Shown here: positions 8,901 to 18,653 of the stretch, in pieces
How positions within the stretch are numbered: position 1 is the first letter of the stretch
Layout: each line of letters starts with the position of its first letter
Source: Burkholderia sp. Bp8992
Lineage (GTDB): Bacteria > Pseudomonadota > Gammaproteobacteria > Burkholderiales > Burkholderiaceae
Length of the DNA stretch: 64,000 nt
Assembly: GCF_003853705.1 (NCBI RefSeq)
Contig: NZ_QTQI01000003.1
Span: 124,001 to 188,000, forward strand
Direction of reading: 5' to 3'
Program-made: the position numbers and the translations under genes
Notes under the pieces: generated by a model
What the model was told of the DNA's origin: nothing
The model's input: only the letters and a program-made list of their open reading frames with translations
The model's database searches: none

Positions 8901-11900
8901 CCCGCTGACGTCGAAGGTTGCGCCCGCACCGGCCAGGTTCAGCGGGCTGCTGCCGGAGAGGCTGCCGCCCGCGCCGATCGCGAGCGTGCCGCTGTTGATC
9001 GTCGTCGCGCCGGTGTACGTGTTGGCCCCCGTCAGCGTTTGCGTGCCGCTGCCCGACAACGTCAAGCCGCCCGTGCCGGCGACGGTGCCGCCGTACGTGC
9101 CGTTACCGGAACCACCCAGCGTCAGCGTGTTGCTGCCCAGATTCACGGTCGAACCCGACACGCCCGACACCGCGCCCGTGGTCTGCGGCGTCGTCGCAGC
9201 GCTCAGGTCCAGCGTGGCGCCCGTCCCGGACAAATCGACCGCGCTGCCCGCCGACAGGCTGCCGCCCGCGCCGACCGCCAGCGTGCTGCCGTTGCCGATC
9301 GTCGTGCTGCCGGTGTACGAGCTAGCGCCCGTGAGCGTCGTCGTCGACGGACCGTTCACCGCGAGGTTGCCGCTGCCGCCGATCGCGCCGCCCAGGCCAA
9401 GATTGTTCGCACCGCCAACGGTGAGCGTCGACCCCGCGCCGAGATTGATCGTGTTGGTCAGCGTCGTGCCGGCCACGCTGGTGCCGAGCGTGCCGCCCGC
9501 GCCGCTGGTGTTCAACGCGCCGGTGCCGAGCGCCGAACCGTTGCCGGCGAGCAGCATGCCGCCGCCGCTCAGGGTCGTGCCGCCCGTGTACGTGTTCGTC
9601 CCGTTCAGCGTTTCGGTGCCCGTGCCCGCCAGCGTCAGGCTGCCGCCCGTGCCGGCGATCGTGCCGCCGTACGTGCCGCTGCCGGAACCGCCGAGCGTCA
9701 GCGCGTTGCCGCCGAGGTTCACCGTCGAACCCGACACGCCCGACAACGCGCCGGTCGACTGCGGCGTCGTGGCGCTGCTCAGATCGAGCGTTGCCCCTGC
9801 GCCGGCCAGATTGACCGCGCTGCCGCCCGACAGGCTGCCGCCCGCGCCGACCGCCAGCGTGCTGCCGTTGCCGATCGTCGTGTTGCCGGTGTACGCGCTC
9901 GCGCCGGTCAGCGTCGTCGTCGACGGACCGTTCACCGCGAGATTGCCGCTGCCGGTGATCGCGCCGCCGAGGCCGAGGTTGTTCGCGCCGCCGACCGTCA
10001 GCGTCGAGCCTGCGCCGAGATTCATCGCGTTGCCGAGCGTCGTGCCGGCCACGCTGGTGCCGAGCGTGCCGCCTGCGCCGCTCGTGTTCAACGCGCCGGT
10101 GCCGAGCGCCGCGCCGTTGCCGGCGATCAGCGTGCCTCCGCCCGTCAGGCTCGTACCACCCGTATAGGTGTTGATGCCCGTCAACGTTTCGGTGCCCGTG
10201 CCCGCCAGCGTGAGGCTGCCGCCCGCGCCCGCGATCGTGCCGTCGTACGTGCCGCTACCCGTGCCGCCGAGCGTCAGGCTGTTGCCGCCGAGGTTCACCG
10301 TCGAACCCGCGACGCCCGACAGCGTGCCGGTCGTCTGAGGCGTGGTCGCGCCGCTCAGGTCGAAGGTTGCGCCCGCACCCGTCAGGCTCACAGGCGTCGT
10401 CCCCGACAGGCTGCCACCCGCGCCGATCGCGAGCGTGCCGCTGTTGATCGTCGTCGCCCCCGTATAGGAGTTCGCGCCCGTCAGCGTTTCGGTGCCCGTG
10501 CCGTTCATCGTCACGCCACCGGTGCCGGCGATGTTGCCCGCATAGGTGCCGCTGCTCGTGCCGCCGAGCGTCAGGTTGTTGTTGCCCAGGTTCACCGTCG
10601 AGCCGGCCACGCCCGAGATCGCGCCGGTCGATTGCGGCGACGACGCGCCGCTCAGGTCGAGCGTCGCGCCCGACGCCGTCAGGCTGACCGGGCTGCTCGA
10701 CGACAGGCTGCCGTTGCCGCTGATCGCCAGCGTGCCGCTGTTGATCGTCGTCGCGCCGGTGTACGTGTTGGTCCCCGTCAGCGTTTCGGTGCCGGTACCC
10801 GACAGCGTCAACCCGCCCGTGCCGCCGATCACGCCCCCGTATGTGCCGCTGCCTGCGCCGCCGAGCGTGAGCGTATTGCCGCCCAGGTTGACGTTCGTGC
10901 CCGCGCCGCCGGACAGCGCGCCCGTCGTCTGCGCGGAGGTGGCCGCGCTCAGGTCGAGCGTGGCGCCAGTGCCGGCGAGGTCGATCGCGCTGCCGCCCGA
11001 CAGGCTGCCGCCCGCGCCGACCGCCAGCGTGCTGCCGTTGCCGATCGTCGTGCTGCCGGTGTACGAGCTGGCACCCGTGAGCGTCGTCGTCGACGGGCCG
11101 TTCACCGCGAGGTTGCCGCTGCCCGAGATTCCGCCGCCCAGGCCCAGGTTGTTCGCACCGCCAACTGTCAGCGTCGAACCCGCGCCGAGATTCACGGCGT
11201 TGCCGAGCGTCGTGCCGGGCGTGCCCGCGGCCAGCGTGCCGCCTGCGCCGCTCGTGTTCAGCGCGCCCGTGCCGAGCGCCGAGCCGCTGCCCGCGATCAA
11301 CGTGCCGCCACCCGTCAGGCTCGTACCACCCGTATAGGTGTTGTTGCCCGTCAGCGTTTCGGTACCGGTGCCCGACAACGTCAGGCTGCCGCCCGTACCG
11401 GCGATCGTGCCGCCGTACGTGCCGTTGCCCGTGCCGCCGAGCGTCAGGTTATTGCCGCCGAGGTTCACCGTCGAACCGGCGACGCCCGACAGCGTGCCCG
11501 TCGTCAGCGGCGTGGTCGCGCCGCTGACGTCGAAGGTTGCGCCCGCACCGGCCAGATTCACCGGGCTGCTGGCCGACAGGCTGCCGCCTGCGCCAATCGC
11601 CAGCGTGCCGCTGTTGATCGTCGTCGCGCCGGTGTACGTGTTGGTGCCCGTCAGCGTTTCCGTGCCGGTGCCCGACAGCGTCAGGCCACCCGTGCCGCCG
11701 ACCGTTCCGCCGAACGTGCCGCTGCCGGAACCGCCGAGCGTCAGCGTATTGCCGCCGAGATTCACCGCCGAACCCGCTGCGCCCGACAGCGTGCCGGTCG
11801 TCTGCGGCGACGTGGCCGCGCTCACGTCCAGCGTCGAGCCCGCGCCGGCCAGGTTGATCGCGCTGCCGCCCGACAGGCTGCCGCCCGCGCCGACCGCCAG

Positions 11901-14900
11901 CGTGCTGCCGCCGCCGATCGTCGTGTTGCCGGTGTACGTGCCGGCGCCGGTCAGCGTCGTCGTCGACGGGCCGTTCACCGCGAGGTTGCCGCTGCCCGCG
12001 ATCGCGCCGCCGAGGCCCAGATTGTTCGCACCGCCAACCGTCAGCGTCGAGCTCGCGCCGAGATCGATCGCGTTGGTCAGCGTCGTACCGGCCACGCTCG
12101 TACCGAGCGTGCCGCCCGCGCCGCTGGTATGCAGCGCGCCTGTGCCGAGCGCGGAACCGCTGCCTGCGAGCAACGTGCCGCCGCCGCTCAGGGTCGTGCC
12201 GCCCGTGTACGTGTTGTTGCCCGTCAGCGTTTCGGTACCCGTGCCCGACAACGTGAGGCTGCCGCCCGTGCCGGCAATCGTGCCGCCGTACGTGCCGCTG
12301 CCGGAACCTCCGAGCGTCAAGTTGTTGCCGCCGAGGTTCACCGTCGAACCGGCCACGCCCGACAGCGTGCCCGTCGTCTGCGGCGTGGTCGCGCCGCTGA
12401 CGTCGAAGGTTGCGCCCGCACCGGCCAGATTCACCGCGCTGCTGCCCGACAGGCTGCCGCCTGCGCCAATCGCCAGCGTGCCGCTGTTGATCGTCGTCGC
12501 GCCCGTGTACGTGTTGGTCCCCGTCAGCGTTTCCGTGCCCGTACCGGACATCGTCAGCCCGCCGGTGCCGCCGATCGTCCCCGCGTAGCTGCCGTTGCCC
12601 GTGCCGGCCAGCGTCAGCGTGTTGCCGCCGAGATTCACGTTCGTGCCCGCTACGCCGGACAGCATCCCGCTCGTTTGCGGCGTGGTCGCCGCGCTGATGT
12701 CGAGCTTCGCGCCCGTGCCCGCGAGGTCGAGCGCGCTGCCCGCCGACAGGCTGCCGCCCGCGCCGACCGCCAGCGTGCTGCCGCCGCCGATCGTCGTATT
12801 GCCGGTATAGGTGTTCACGCCCGTGAGCGTCGTCGTCGATGGGCCGCTGACCGACAGGCCACCGCTGCCCGAGATCGCGCCACCCAGCCCGAGATCGTTC
12901 GCACCCCCAACGGTCAGCGTCGACCCTGCACCGAGATTCACCGCATTGCCGAGCGTCGTGCCGCCGACGTTCGTGCCGAGCGAACCGCCCGCGCCCGTCA
13001 CGTTCAGTGCACCGGAGCCCAGTGCGCTGCCGTTGCCTGCAATGAGCCCGCCGCCACTCAGCGTGGTGCCGCCGCCATAGGTGTTCGTGCCCGTGAGCGT
13101 CGTCGTGCCCGTGCCAGTCTGTGCAAGCCCGCCGCTGCCAGAAATCGTGCCGCTCAGGCCGAGATCGTTCGCGCCGTTCAGCCCGAGCGTCGCGCCCGCG
13201 CCGAGCGTGACCGCATTGCCGAGCGTCGTGCCGCTCACGCTCGCGTTCAACGTGCCGTTGCCGGTCACGTTCAATGCGCCGGAGCCGAGCGCGGTGTTGC
13301 TGCCGACGCTCAGCCCGCCGCTGTTCAGCGTCGTTCCGCCGCCGTACGTGTTCGCGCCGCCGAGCGTGGTCGTGCCCGTGCCGGACTGCACCACGCCGCC
13401 TGCACCGGAAATGACGCCGCTCAGGCCGAAGTCGAACGCGCCGCCGAGATTCAGCGACGAACCGGCGCCCAGGCCGATGGCATTCGCCAGCAGCAGGTTC
13501 GCGGTGCTCGCGCTGACTGTCCCGCCGGCGCCGGTGACGCTGAGCGCGCCCGTGCCGAGCGCCGTGTTGCTGCCGATCGACAGGCCGCCGGCACTCAGCG
13601 TCGTGCCGCCTGTGTAGGTGTTCGCGCCGGTGAGCGTGGTCGTTCCGCTGCCGGTTTGCGCGAGACTGCCGCCGCCGGCGATGACGCCGCCGAGGCCCAG
13701 GTCGTTCGTGCCGCCGAGCGTCAGTGCCGAAGCGGTGCCGAGATTCACCGCGTTGTTCAGGGTCGTGCCGGCGATGCTCGTGCCGAGCGAGCCGCCTGCG
13801 CCGGCGACGTTCAACGCGCCCGTGCCGAGTGCCGCACCGTTGCCGGCGAGCAGCGTGCCGCCACCGGTGAGGTTCGTGCCGCCCGTGTACGTGTTGACCC
13901 CGTTCAGCGTTTCGGTGCCCGTGCCCGACAGCGTGAGGCTGCCGCCTGCCCCCGCGAGCGTGCCGCCGAACGTGCCGCTGCCGGCACCGCCCAGCGTCAG
14001 GCCGTTGCCGCCGAGGTTCACCGTCGAACCGGCCACGCCCGACAGCGTGCCGATCGCCTGCGGCAACCCTGCACCGCTCAGGTCGAAGGTCGCGCCGGCG
14101 CCGCCCAGATTCACTGCGCCGCTGGCTGCGAGGCTGCCGCCGGCGCCGATCGCCAGCGTGCCGCCGTTGATCGTCGTGCCGCCCGTGTACGTGTTCGCGC
14201 CGGTCAGCGTCTCCGTGCCGGTGCCTGCCAGCGTCAGCCCGCCGGCCCCGCCGATCGTGCCGCCGAACGTGCCGCTGCCGGAACCGCCGAGCGTCAACGT
14301 ATTGCCGCCGAGATTCACCGCCGAGCCGGCGGTACCGACCAGCCCGCCCGTCGTCTGCGGCGACGTGGCCGCGCTCAGGTCGAGCGTCGCGCCCGCGCCG
14401 GCCAGATCGAACAGGCTGCCGCCCGACAGGCTCCCGCCCGCGCCGACCGCCAGCGTGCTGCCGATGCCGATCGTCGTGCCGCCGGTGTACGACCCGGCGC
14501 CGGTCAGCATCGTTGTCGACGGGCCGCTCACCGCGAGATTGCCGCCGCCCGAAATCGCGCCGCCGAGACCGATGTTGTTCGCGCCGCCGACCGTCAACGT
14601 CGCGCCCGTGCCGAGATTCACAGCGTTGCCGAGCACCGTGCCGCCGACGCTCGTGCCGAGCGAGCCGCCCGCGCCGGCGACGTTCAACGCGCCCGTGCCG
14701 AGCGCCGAGGCGTTGCCGGCGATGAGCCCGCCGCCGCTCAGTGTCGTGCCGCCGGTAAACGTGTTCGCGCCGAGCAGCGTCGTCGTGCCGCTGCCGGTTT
14801 GCGCAAGGCCGCCGTTGCCGGAGATCGTACCGCCCAGGCTCAGATCGGCCGCGCCGTTCAGGCCGAGCGTCGCGCCCGCACCAAGGTTCACCGCGTTGCC

Positions 14901-17900
14901 GAGCACCGTGCCGGCGACGTTCGTGGCAAGCGTGCCGCCCGTGCCCGCGACGCTCAGCGCGCCCGTGCCGAGCGCCGCGCCATTGCCGGCGATCAGCCCG
15001 CCGCCGCTCAGTGTGGTGCCGCCCGAGAACGTGTTCGCCCCGAGCAGCGTCGTCGTGCCGGCTCCGGTTTGCGCGAGGCTGCCGGTTCCGGCGATCGTGC
15101 CGCTCAGGCCGAGATCGTTCGCGCCGTTCAGCCCCAGCGTGACACCAGCACCGAGATTGACCGCGTTGCCGAGCGTCACGCCCGGCACGCTCGCGCCGAG
15201 CGACGCCGAGCCGTTGACATCGAGTGCACCCAGGCCGAGCGCCGCGCCGCTGCCGACGACCAGGCTGCCGCCCGTCAGCGCGGTGCCGCCCGCATACGTG
15301 TTGTTGCCGGTCAGCGCCTGCGAACCGGTGCCGGACAGCGTCAGCCCGCCCGCACCGCCGATGTTGCCGGCGAAGACGCCGCTGCCGCTGCCAGCCAGCG
15401 TCAGGTGATTCGAACCGAGATCGATCGCCGAACCCGCGACACCCGAAAGCGTGCCGATCGACTGCGGCGTGGTCGCACCGGCGATGTTGAACTGCGCCCC
15501 GGCGCCGGTCAGGTTGACCGGGCTCGACGCGGCGAGGCTGCCGCCTGCGCCGATCGCGAGCGTGCCGCTGCCGATCGTGGTGCCGCCGGTGAACGTCTCG
15601 GCCGCGGTGAGCGTCGTCGTGCCCGGGCCGTTCACGGACAAGCCGCCGGTACCGGAAATGATCCCGCCCAGCCCGAGATCGTTCGCACCCCCAACCGTCA
15701 GGGCCGCGCCCGCGCCGAGCTGGATCGCGTTGCCGAGTACCGTGCCGCCGACGGTCGTGCCGAGCGAGCCGCCCGCGCCGGTCACGTTCAGCGCGCCCGT
15801 ACCCAGCGCGGCGCCGTTGCCCGCGAGGATGCCGCCGCCGCTCAGCGTCGTGCCGCCCGAGAACGTGTTCGTCCCGGTCAACGTCGTGATACCCGAGCCG
15901 ATTTGCGCGAGCCCGCCGTTACCGGCAATCGTGCCGCTCAGGCCGAGATCGTTCGCGCCGGTCAACCCGAGCGTCGCGCCCGCGTTCAGGTTCACCGCGT
16001 TGCCCAGCGCGATGCCGTTCACGCTCGCGCCGAGCGCGCCGCCCGTACCGGCGACGTTCAGCGCGCCGCTGCCCAGCGCCGAGTTGTTGCCTGCGAGCAG
16101 CGTGCCGGCGCTCAGCGTCGTGCCGCCGCCGAAGGAGTTCGCGCCGGACAGCGTCGTCGTCCCGTTGCCGCTCAGCACGAGACCGCCGCTACCGCCGATC
16201 GCGCCGCTCAGGCCGAGGTCGTGCGCGCCGTTCAGCGTGAGCGCCGCGCCGTTCAGGTTGATCGTGTTCGCCAGTGTCGCACCGGCGGCCAGATCCGCGC
16301 TCAGCGACCCGCCCAGGCCGCTCACGTTCAAAGCGCCGCCAATGCCGAGCGCCGTGCCGCCTTCGACGATCAGGCTGCCGCCACCCGTCAGGCTCGCGCC
16401 GCCGGTGAAGGTGTTCGCGCCGGACAGCGTCGTGGCGCCGGTACCGCCGAGCGCGAGGCCGCCTGCCCCGGAAATCACGCCGCTCAGGCCCAGATCGGCC
16501 GCGCCGTTCAGGCCGAGCGTCGCGCCCGCACCGAGGTTCACGGTATTGTCGAGCACCGTGCCGCTGGCATTCGTGGCCAGCGAGCCGCCCGCGCCGGTCA
16601 CGTTCAGTGCGCCCGTGCCCAATGCCACGACGTTGCCGGCGATGAGGCCGCCGCCGCTCAGCACCGTGCCGCCCGTGAAGGTGTTCGGGCCGAGCAGCGT
16701 CGTCGTGCCGGCCCCGGTTTGCGCCAGTTGGCCGTTCCCGCCGATCGCGCCGCGCAGGCTCAGGTCGGCCGAGCCGTTCAGGCTGAGCGTGGCGCCCGCG
16801 CCCAGGTTCACCAGATTGTCGAGCACCGTGCCGCCGACGCTTGTCGCGAGCGTGCCGCCCGTGCCGGTCACGCTCAGCGCGCCCGTGCCGAGCGCCGCGC
16901 CATTGCCGGCGATCAACCCGCCGCCGCTCAGTGCGGTGCCGCCCGAGAACGTGTTCACGCCGAGCAGCGTCGTCGTGCCCGTGCCGCTTTGCGCGAGGCC
17001 GCCGTTACCGGCGATCGATCCGCCGAGGCTCAGGCCTGCCGCACCGTTCAGGCCCAGCGTGGCCCCTGCATCGAGATTCACCGCATTGCCGAGCACCATG
17101 CCGGTCGCATTCGCCGCAAGCGAGCCGCCCGCACCGGTCACGTGCAGCGCGCCGGTGCCGAGCGCCGAACCGTTGCCCGCGATCAGGCCGCCGCCGCTCA
17201 GCGCCGTGCCGCCGGTGAACGTGTTCGCGCCGAACAGCGTCGTCGCCCCCGTCCCGGTTTGCGCAAGGCCGCCATTGCCTGCGATCGTGCCGATCAGGCC
17301 GAGATTGGCCGAACCGTTCAGGCCCAGCGTCACGCCGGTATCGAGATTCACTGCATTGCCGAGTAGCGTGCCGCTGACGCTGGTGCCGAGCGTGCCGCCC
17401 GCGCCGCTCACGTGCAGCGCGCCCGTGCCGAGCGCCACGCCGGTGCCGACGACGAGCCCGCCGCCGCCCGACAGGTTCGTCCCCCCCGTGAACGCATTGG
17501 CGCCGTTGAGTGTCAGCGTGCCGGTGCCGCTCGCGTTCAGCGCGCCGCTGCCGCTGATCGAGCCCGACAGCGCGAGACCGGTCGCACCGTCGACCGTCAG
17601 GCCCGCGTCGAGCGTCACGTCGTTGAGGAGATTCACGCCGGCCGTGCCTGCCTCGAGCGTGCCCCCGCCACCGACGATCGTGCCCGTGCCCAGCGCGCCG
17701 GTGCCGTTGACGATCGCGGTGCCGCCGGTCAGCGACGCGTTCGATGCGCTCGACGTGCCGGTGATGTTCCAGGTGCCGCCCTGCACCGCGAGATTCGTGA
17801 AATTGCCGTACGTATCGACCGCAATGGTGCCGCTCGTGGGGCTGCCGGTCGCGGTGTTCTGCTGCAGATTGAGCGTGTTGTTGCCGCCCAGGCCCGCATC

Positions 17901-18653
17901 GACACCGAGCCCGACCGATGACCCGGTCATCGCGTTGAACGTGTTGGCCGTGCCGAGCGCCGCGCCCAGCGACACGTTGCCCGTCACGGTTCCGCCGTTG
18001 GTAAACGTATTGCCGGTGCCGGCCAGGGTGCTGGGCGCAAGCACGATGGAGCCGTTGATCGCGCCGCCGCTCACGTTCGTGAAGTTGACTTGCGCGCCCC
18101 CCGACGTGGTGACGACCTGCGCCGTAGGCCCGGCGGAAAAGCCGAGCAGCCCCGTCGTGCCGATCGTGCCGGCATTCGTGATGTTCGTCGTGCCGCCCGT
18201 GCCGTTGTATACGGTCAATGCCGGGCCGTTCAGCAGCGAACTCGTCGACCCCATCATCACGCCCGTGCTCGCGTTCGTGACGTTGACGGTGCTCGCCGAT
18301 GCGATATTGCCGACGACGGTGCCGTTCGATACGAAACTCAGGCCGGACAACGCCGGGTCGATTCTGCCGTTGTTGGTCAGCGTGACGCCGCTGCCTGTCA
18401 GCGACAACGCGGTGCCGCCGATCAGCGGCACCACGGATACGGTCGCGCCGGGCGCAACGGTCAGGTTGAGATTGTTCGTGCCGTTCGAATAGGTGGTGTT
18501 GGCCCCGGTACAGGTGATGGTCGTCGTTCCGGTGCAGGCGGCCAATGCATCGACGGGAACGATCCCCGCGCCGACCAGCGCGACCAGCATGCCGGTCGGG
18601 ACAAGGAGTTTCGGACGTGCTTCCGCGCGCTTTTTATTCGAACCCGTACGCAT
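5943..18653 (-). CDS. Giant repeat autotransporter (type Va), 4236 residues
   Basis: The secreted or surface-displayed passenger is carried by a C-terminal outer-membrane barrel. A long charged N-region (MRTGSNKKRAEARPK) and a hydrophobic core end in VDALA, giving a signal peptide of about 38 residues. Residues about 355-3725 are some 36 copies of the autotransporter-associated beta-strand repeat. Each has the core T(L)xGxNTYTGGTT followed by GxLxxGxGxALGTGALxV or GSLxxxSxVxLxGxGAxxD. The last 270 residues start near PAVWGRLYGSHSRFDGD and end in GNLLWKF, with the terminal aromatic needed for barrel assembly. No protease or lipase motif is visible in the passenger, so an adhesin or biofilm matrix role is the best guess. 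The ATG at 18653 has GGGAAGG upstream; longer readings add nothing signal-like. Confidence 0.92.
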   Translation of the reverse strand: MRTGSNKKRAEARPKLLVPTGMLVALVGAGIVPVDALAACTGTTTITCTGANTTYSNGTNNLNLTVAPGATVSVVPLIGGTALSLTGSGVTLTNNGRIDPALSGLSFVSNGTVVGNIASASTVNVTNASTGVMMGSTSSLLNGPALTVYNGTGGTTNITNAGTIGTTGLLGFSAGPTAQVVTTSGGAQVNFTNVSGGAINGSIVLAPSTLAGTGNTFTNGGTVTGNVSLGAALGTANTFNAMTGSSVGLGVDAGLGGNNTLNLQQNTATGSPTSGTIAVDTYGNFTNLAVQGGTWNITGTSSASNASLTGGTAIVNGTGALGTGTIVGGGGTLEAGTAGVNLLNDVTLDAGLTVDGATGLALSGSISGSGALNASGTGTLTLNGANAFTGGTNLSGGGGLVVGTGVALGTGALHVSGAGGTLGTSVSGTLLGNAVNLDTGVTLGLNGSANLGLIGTIAGNGGLAQTGTGATTLFGANTFTGGTALSGGGLIAGNGSALGTGALHVTGAGGSLAANATGMVLGNAVNLDAGATLGLNGAAGLSLGGSIAGNGGLAQSGTGTTTLLGVNTFSGGTALSGGGLIAGNGAALGTGALSVTGTGGTLATSVGGTVLDNLVNLGAGATLSLNGSADLSLRGAIGGNGQLAQTGAGTTTLLGPNTFTGGTVLSGGGLIAGNVVALGTGALNVTGAGGSLATNASGTVLDNTVNLGAGATLGLNGAADLGLSGVISGAGGLALGGTGATTLSGANTFTGGASLTGGGSLIVEGGTALGIGGALNVSGLGGSLSADLAAGATLANTINLNGAALTLNGAHDLGLSGAIGGSGGLVLSGNGTTTLSGANSFGGGTTLSAGTLLAGNNSALGSGALNVAGTGGALGASVNGIALGNAVNLNAGATLGLTGANDLGLSGTIAGNGGLAQIGSGITTLTGTNTFSGGTTLSGGGILAGNGAALGTGALNVTGAGGSLGTTVGGTVLGNAIQLGAGAALTVGGANDLGLGGIISGTGGLSVNGPGTTTLTAAETFTGGTTIGSGTLAIGAGGSLAASSPVNLTGAGAQFNIAGATTPQSIGTLSGVAGSAIDLGSNHLTLAGSGSGVFAGNIGGAGGLTLSGTGSQALTGNNTYAGGTALTGGSLVVGSGAALGLGALDVNGSASLGASVPGVTLGNAVNLGAGVTLGLNGANDLGLSGTIAGTGSLAQTGAGTTTLLGANTFSGGTTLSGGGLIAGNGAALGTGALSVAGTGGTLATNVAGTVLGNAVNLGAGATLGLNGAADLSLGGTISGNGGLAQTGSGTTTLLGANTFTGGTTLSGGGLIAGNASALGTGALNVAGAGGSLGTSVGGTVLGNAVNLGTGATLTVGGANNIGLGGAISGGGNLAVSGPSTTMLTGAGSYTGGTTIGIGSTLAVGAGGSLSGGSLFDLAGAGATLDLSAATSPQTTGGLVGTAGSAVNLGGNTLTLGGSGSGTFGGTIGGAGGLTLAGTGTETLTGANTYTGGTTINGGTLAIGAGGSLAASGAVNLGGAGATFDLSGAGLPQAIGTLSGVAGSTVNLGGNGLTLGGAGSGTFGGTLAGAGGSLTLSGTGTETLNGVNTYTGGTNLTGGGTLLAGNGAALGTGALNVAGAGGSLGTSIAGTTLNNAVNLGTASALTLGGTNDLGLGGVIAGGGSLAQTGSGTTTLTGANTYTGGTTLSAGGLSIGSNTALGTGALSVTGAGGTVSASTANLLLANAIGLGAGSSLNLGGAFDFGLSGVISGAGGVVQSGTGTTTLGGANTYGGGTTLNSGGLSVGSNTALGSGALNVTGNGTLNASVSGTTLGNAVTLGAGATLGLNGANDLGLSGTISGSGGLAQTGTGTTTLTGTNTYGGGTTLSGGGLIAGNGSALGSGALNVTGAGGSLGTNVGGTTLGNAVNLGAGSTLTVGGANDLGLGGAISGSGGLSVSGPSTTTLTGVNTYTGNTTIGGGSTLAVGAGGSLSAGSALDLAGTGAKLDISAATTPQTSGMLSGVAGTNVNLGGNTLTLAGTGNGSYAGTIGGTGGLTMSGTGTETLTGTNTYTGATTINSGTLAIGAGGSLSGSSAVNLAGAGATFDVSGATTPQTTGTLSGVAGSTVNLGGNNLTLGGSGSGTYGGTIAGTGGSLTLSGTGTETLTGNNTYTGGTTLSGGGTLLAGSGSALGTGALHTSGAGGTLGTSVAGTTLTNAIDLGASSTLTVGGANNLGLGGAIAGSGNLAVNGPSTTTLTGAGTYTGNTTIGGGSTLAVGAGGSLSGGSAINLAGAGSTLDVSAATSPQTTGTLSGAAGSAVNLGGNTLTLGGSGSGTFGGTVGGTGGLTLSGTGTETLTGTNTYTGATTINSGTLAIGAGGSLSASSPVNLAGAGATFDVSGATTPLTTGTLSGVAGSTVNLGGNNLTLGGTGNGTYGGTIAGTGGSLTLSGTGTETLTGNNTYTGGTSLTGGGTLIAGSGSALGTGALNTSGAGGTLAAGTPGTTLGNAVNLGAGSTLTVGGANNLGLGGGISGSGNLAVNGPSTTTLTGASSYTGSTTIGNGSTLAVGAGGSLSGGSAIDLAGTGATLDLSAATSAQTTGALSGGAGTNVNLGGNTLTLGGAGSGTYGGVIGGTGGLTLSGTGTETLTGTNTYTGATTINSGTLAISGNGSLSSSSPVSLTASGATLDLSGASSPQSTGAISGVAGSTVNLGNNNLTLGGTSSGTYAGNIAGTGGVTMNGTGTETLTGANSYTGATTINSGTLAIGAGGSLSGTTPVSLTGAGATFDLSGATTPQTTGTLSGVAGSTVNLGGNSLTLGGTGSGTYDGTIAGAGGSLTLAGTGTETLTGINTYTGGTSLTGGGTLIAGNGAALGTGALNTSGAGGTLGTSVAGTTLGNAMNLGAGSTLTVGGANNLGLGGAITGSGNLAVNGPSTTTLTGASAYTGNTTIGNGSTLAVGAGGSLSGGSAVNLAGAGATLDLSSATTPQSTGALSGVSGSTVNLGGNALTLGGSGSGTYGGTIAGTGGSLTLAGTGTETLNGTNTYTGGTTLSGGGMLLAGNGSALGTGALNTSGAGGTLGTSVAGTTLTNTINLGAGSTLTVGGANNLGLGGAIGGSGNLAVNGPSTTTLTGASSYTGSTTIGNGSTLAVGAGGSLSAGSAVDLSGTGATLDLSAATTPQTTGAVSGVSGSTVNLGSNTLTLGGSGNGTYGGTVAGTGGLTLSGSGTQTLTGANTYTGATTINSGTLAIGAGGSLSGSSPLNLAGAGATFDVSGATTPQTTTALSGVTGSTVNLGANNLTLGGSGSGTFGGTIAGTGGSLTLGGTGTETLTGPNTYSGGTNLTGGGTLVAGSNTALGTGALNAGGAGGTLAAGTPGTTLANAVNLGTGSTLTVGGPNSLGLTGAISGNGNLSIAGPATTTLSGANTYTGGTSVTGGGTLVAGTPTALGSGTLSVGGNGGTLGTSVAGTTLGNAVNLGTGSTLTVGGANNLGLSGAISGGGNLAVSGPSTTTLSGANSYTGGTTIGNGSTLAVGGNGSLSAGSALTLAGNGATLDVGAARTPQAASALSGAAGSTVNLGGNTLTVAGPTGGSFGGTIAGTGGFAVQGGGTQTLTGANTYTGSTTIGSGSMLALAGAGSLAPTSPVMLAGSGATLNLAAAAVPQSIGTLSGTTGSNVNLGSTPLTVNTAGTSSFAGTLSGTGPLTLAGTGAQVLSGTNTLSGPTTVTGGTLAVTGSLAGSPVTVGSGATVTGTGTIGGLAVSGGGTASVLQPGQTLKVAGNATFQPGSTLQVGATPQQSGGLDVTGSATLNGGSVQVVAAAGQYQPGKLYTIVNAGAGVQGQFSAVNSTYAFLTPTLTYNPAQVLMSLAPNGTPFASVATTPDGRAAAGAVGTLGAGNPLFDTVLTSDSKTANRAFTQLAGDLYPSTRSVLLSDSRYVRDAVLDRARLGSQPGGALCGCEAPVSADDHAAALDRRMAAENGCTPARSYKPAVWGRLYGSHSRFDGDSVASIDRNLYGFVVGTDAEVSSHWRVGIAGGASRSQLNTDQNESAKVNGETIALYASGRYDAWNVRGGVSQSWYRVHSERNPSFGSFADHDTASYDANATQVFTEIGYSTAIRNIALEPFVGLAYASLHTGGFKENGGAAALQGDSDTTSLGFSTLGVRASTDLAVTTKGKVTAFGTIGWRHAFGNTQPASTLSFASGGSPFSVVGVPIARDAAVLEVGVDAAVTKNLSLGLSYSGQLGGHVSDHALYGNLLWKF
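7480..17590 (-). repeat. About 36 tandem coding repeats of the autotransporter passenger
   Basis: Units of roughly 85-100 codons alternate between two types. One type has TTLSGGGLIAGNGAALG followed by VxLGxAVNLGAGATLGLNGAxDLGLSG. The other has TTIGNGSTLAVGAGGSLS followed by SPQTTGxLSGVAGSTVNLGGNxLTLGG. Some segments are nearly identical at the DNA level: the stretches starting about 9250 and 11000 match for more than 60 bases. The 5' part of the gene (15000-17500) uses mostly the first type; the middle (8000-12700) mixes both. This implies growth by unequal recombination and makes copy number likely to vary. Confidence 0.88.

Noticed and set aside
8886-17366. Open reading frame of 2826 codons on the plus strand, and other long plus-strand frames, opposite the autotransporter gene
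   Set aside because: It is antisense to a repeat-rich gene in GC-rich DNA, where stop codons are rare and repeats copy the lack of stops. The product is Arg/Ala-rich, without domains, and has no ribosome site.
7480-17590. Repeat region considered as a CRISPR array or non-coding satellite
   Set aside because: The repeats are 250-300 bases, in frame, without spacers, and code for known autotransporter strand repeats.
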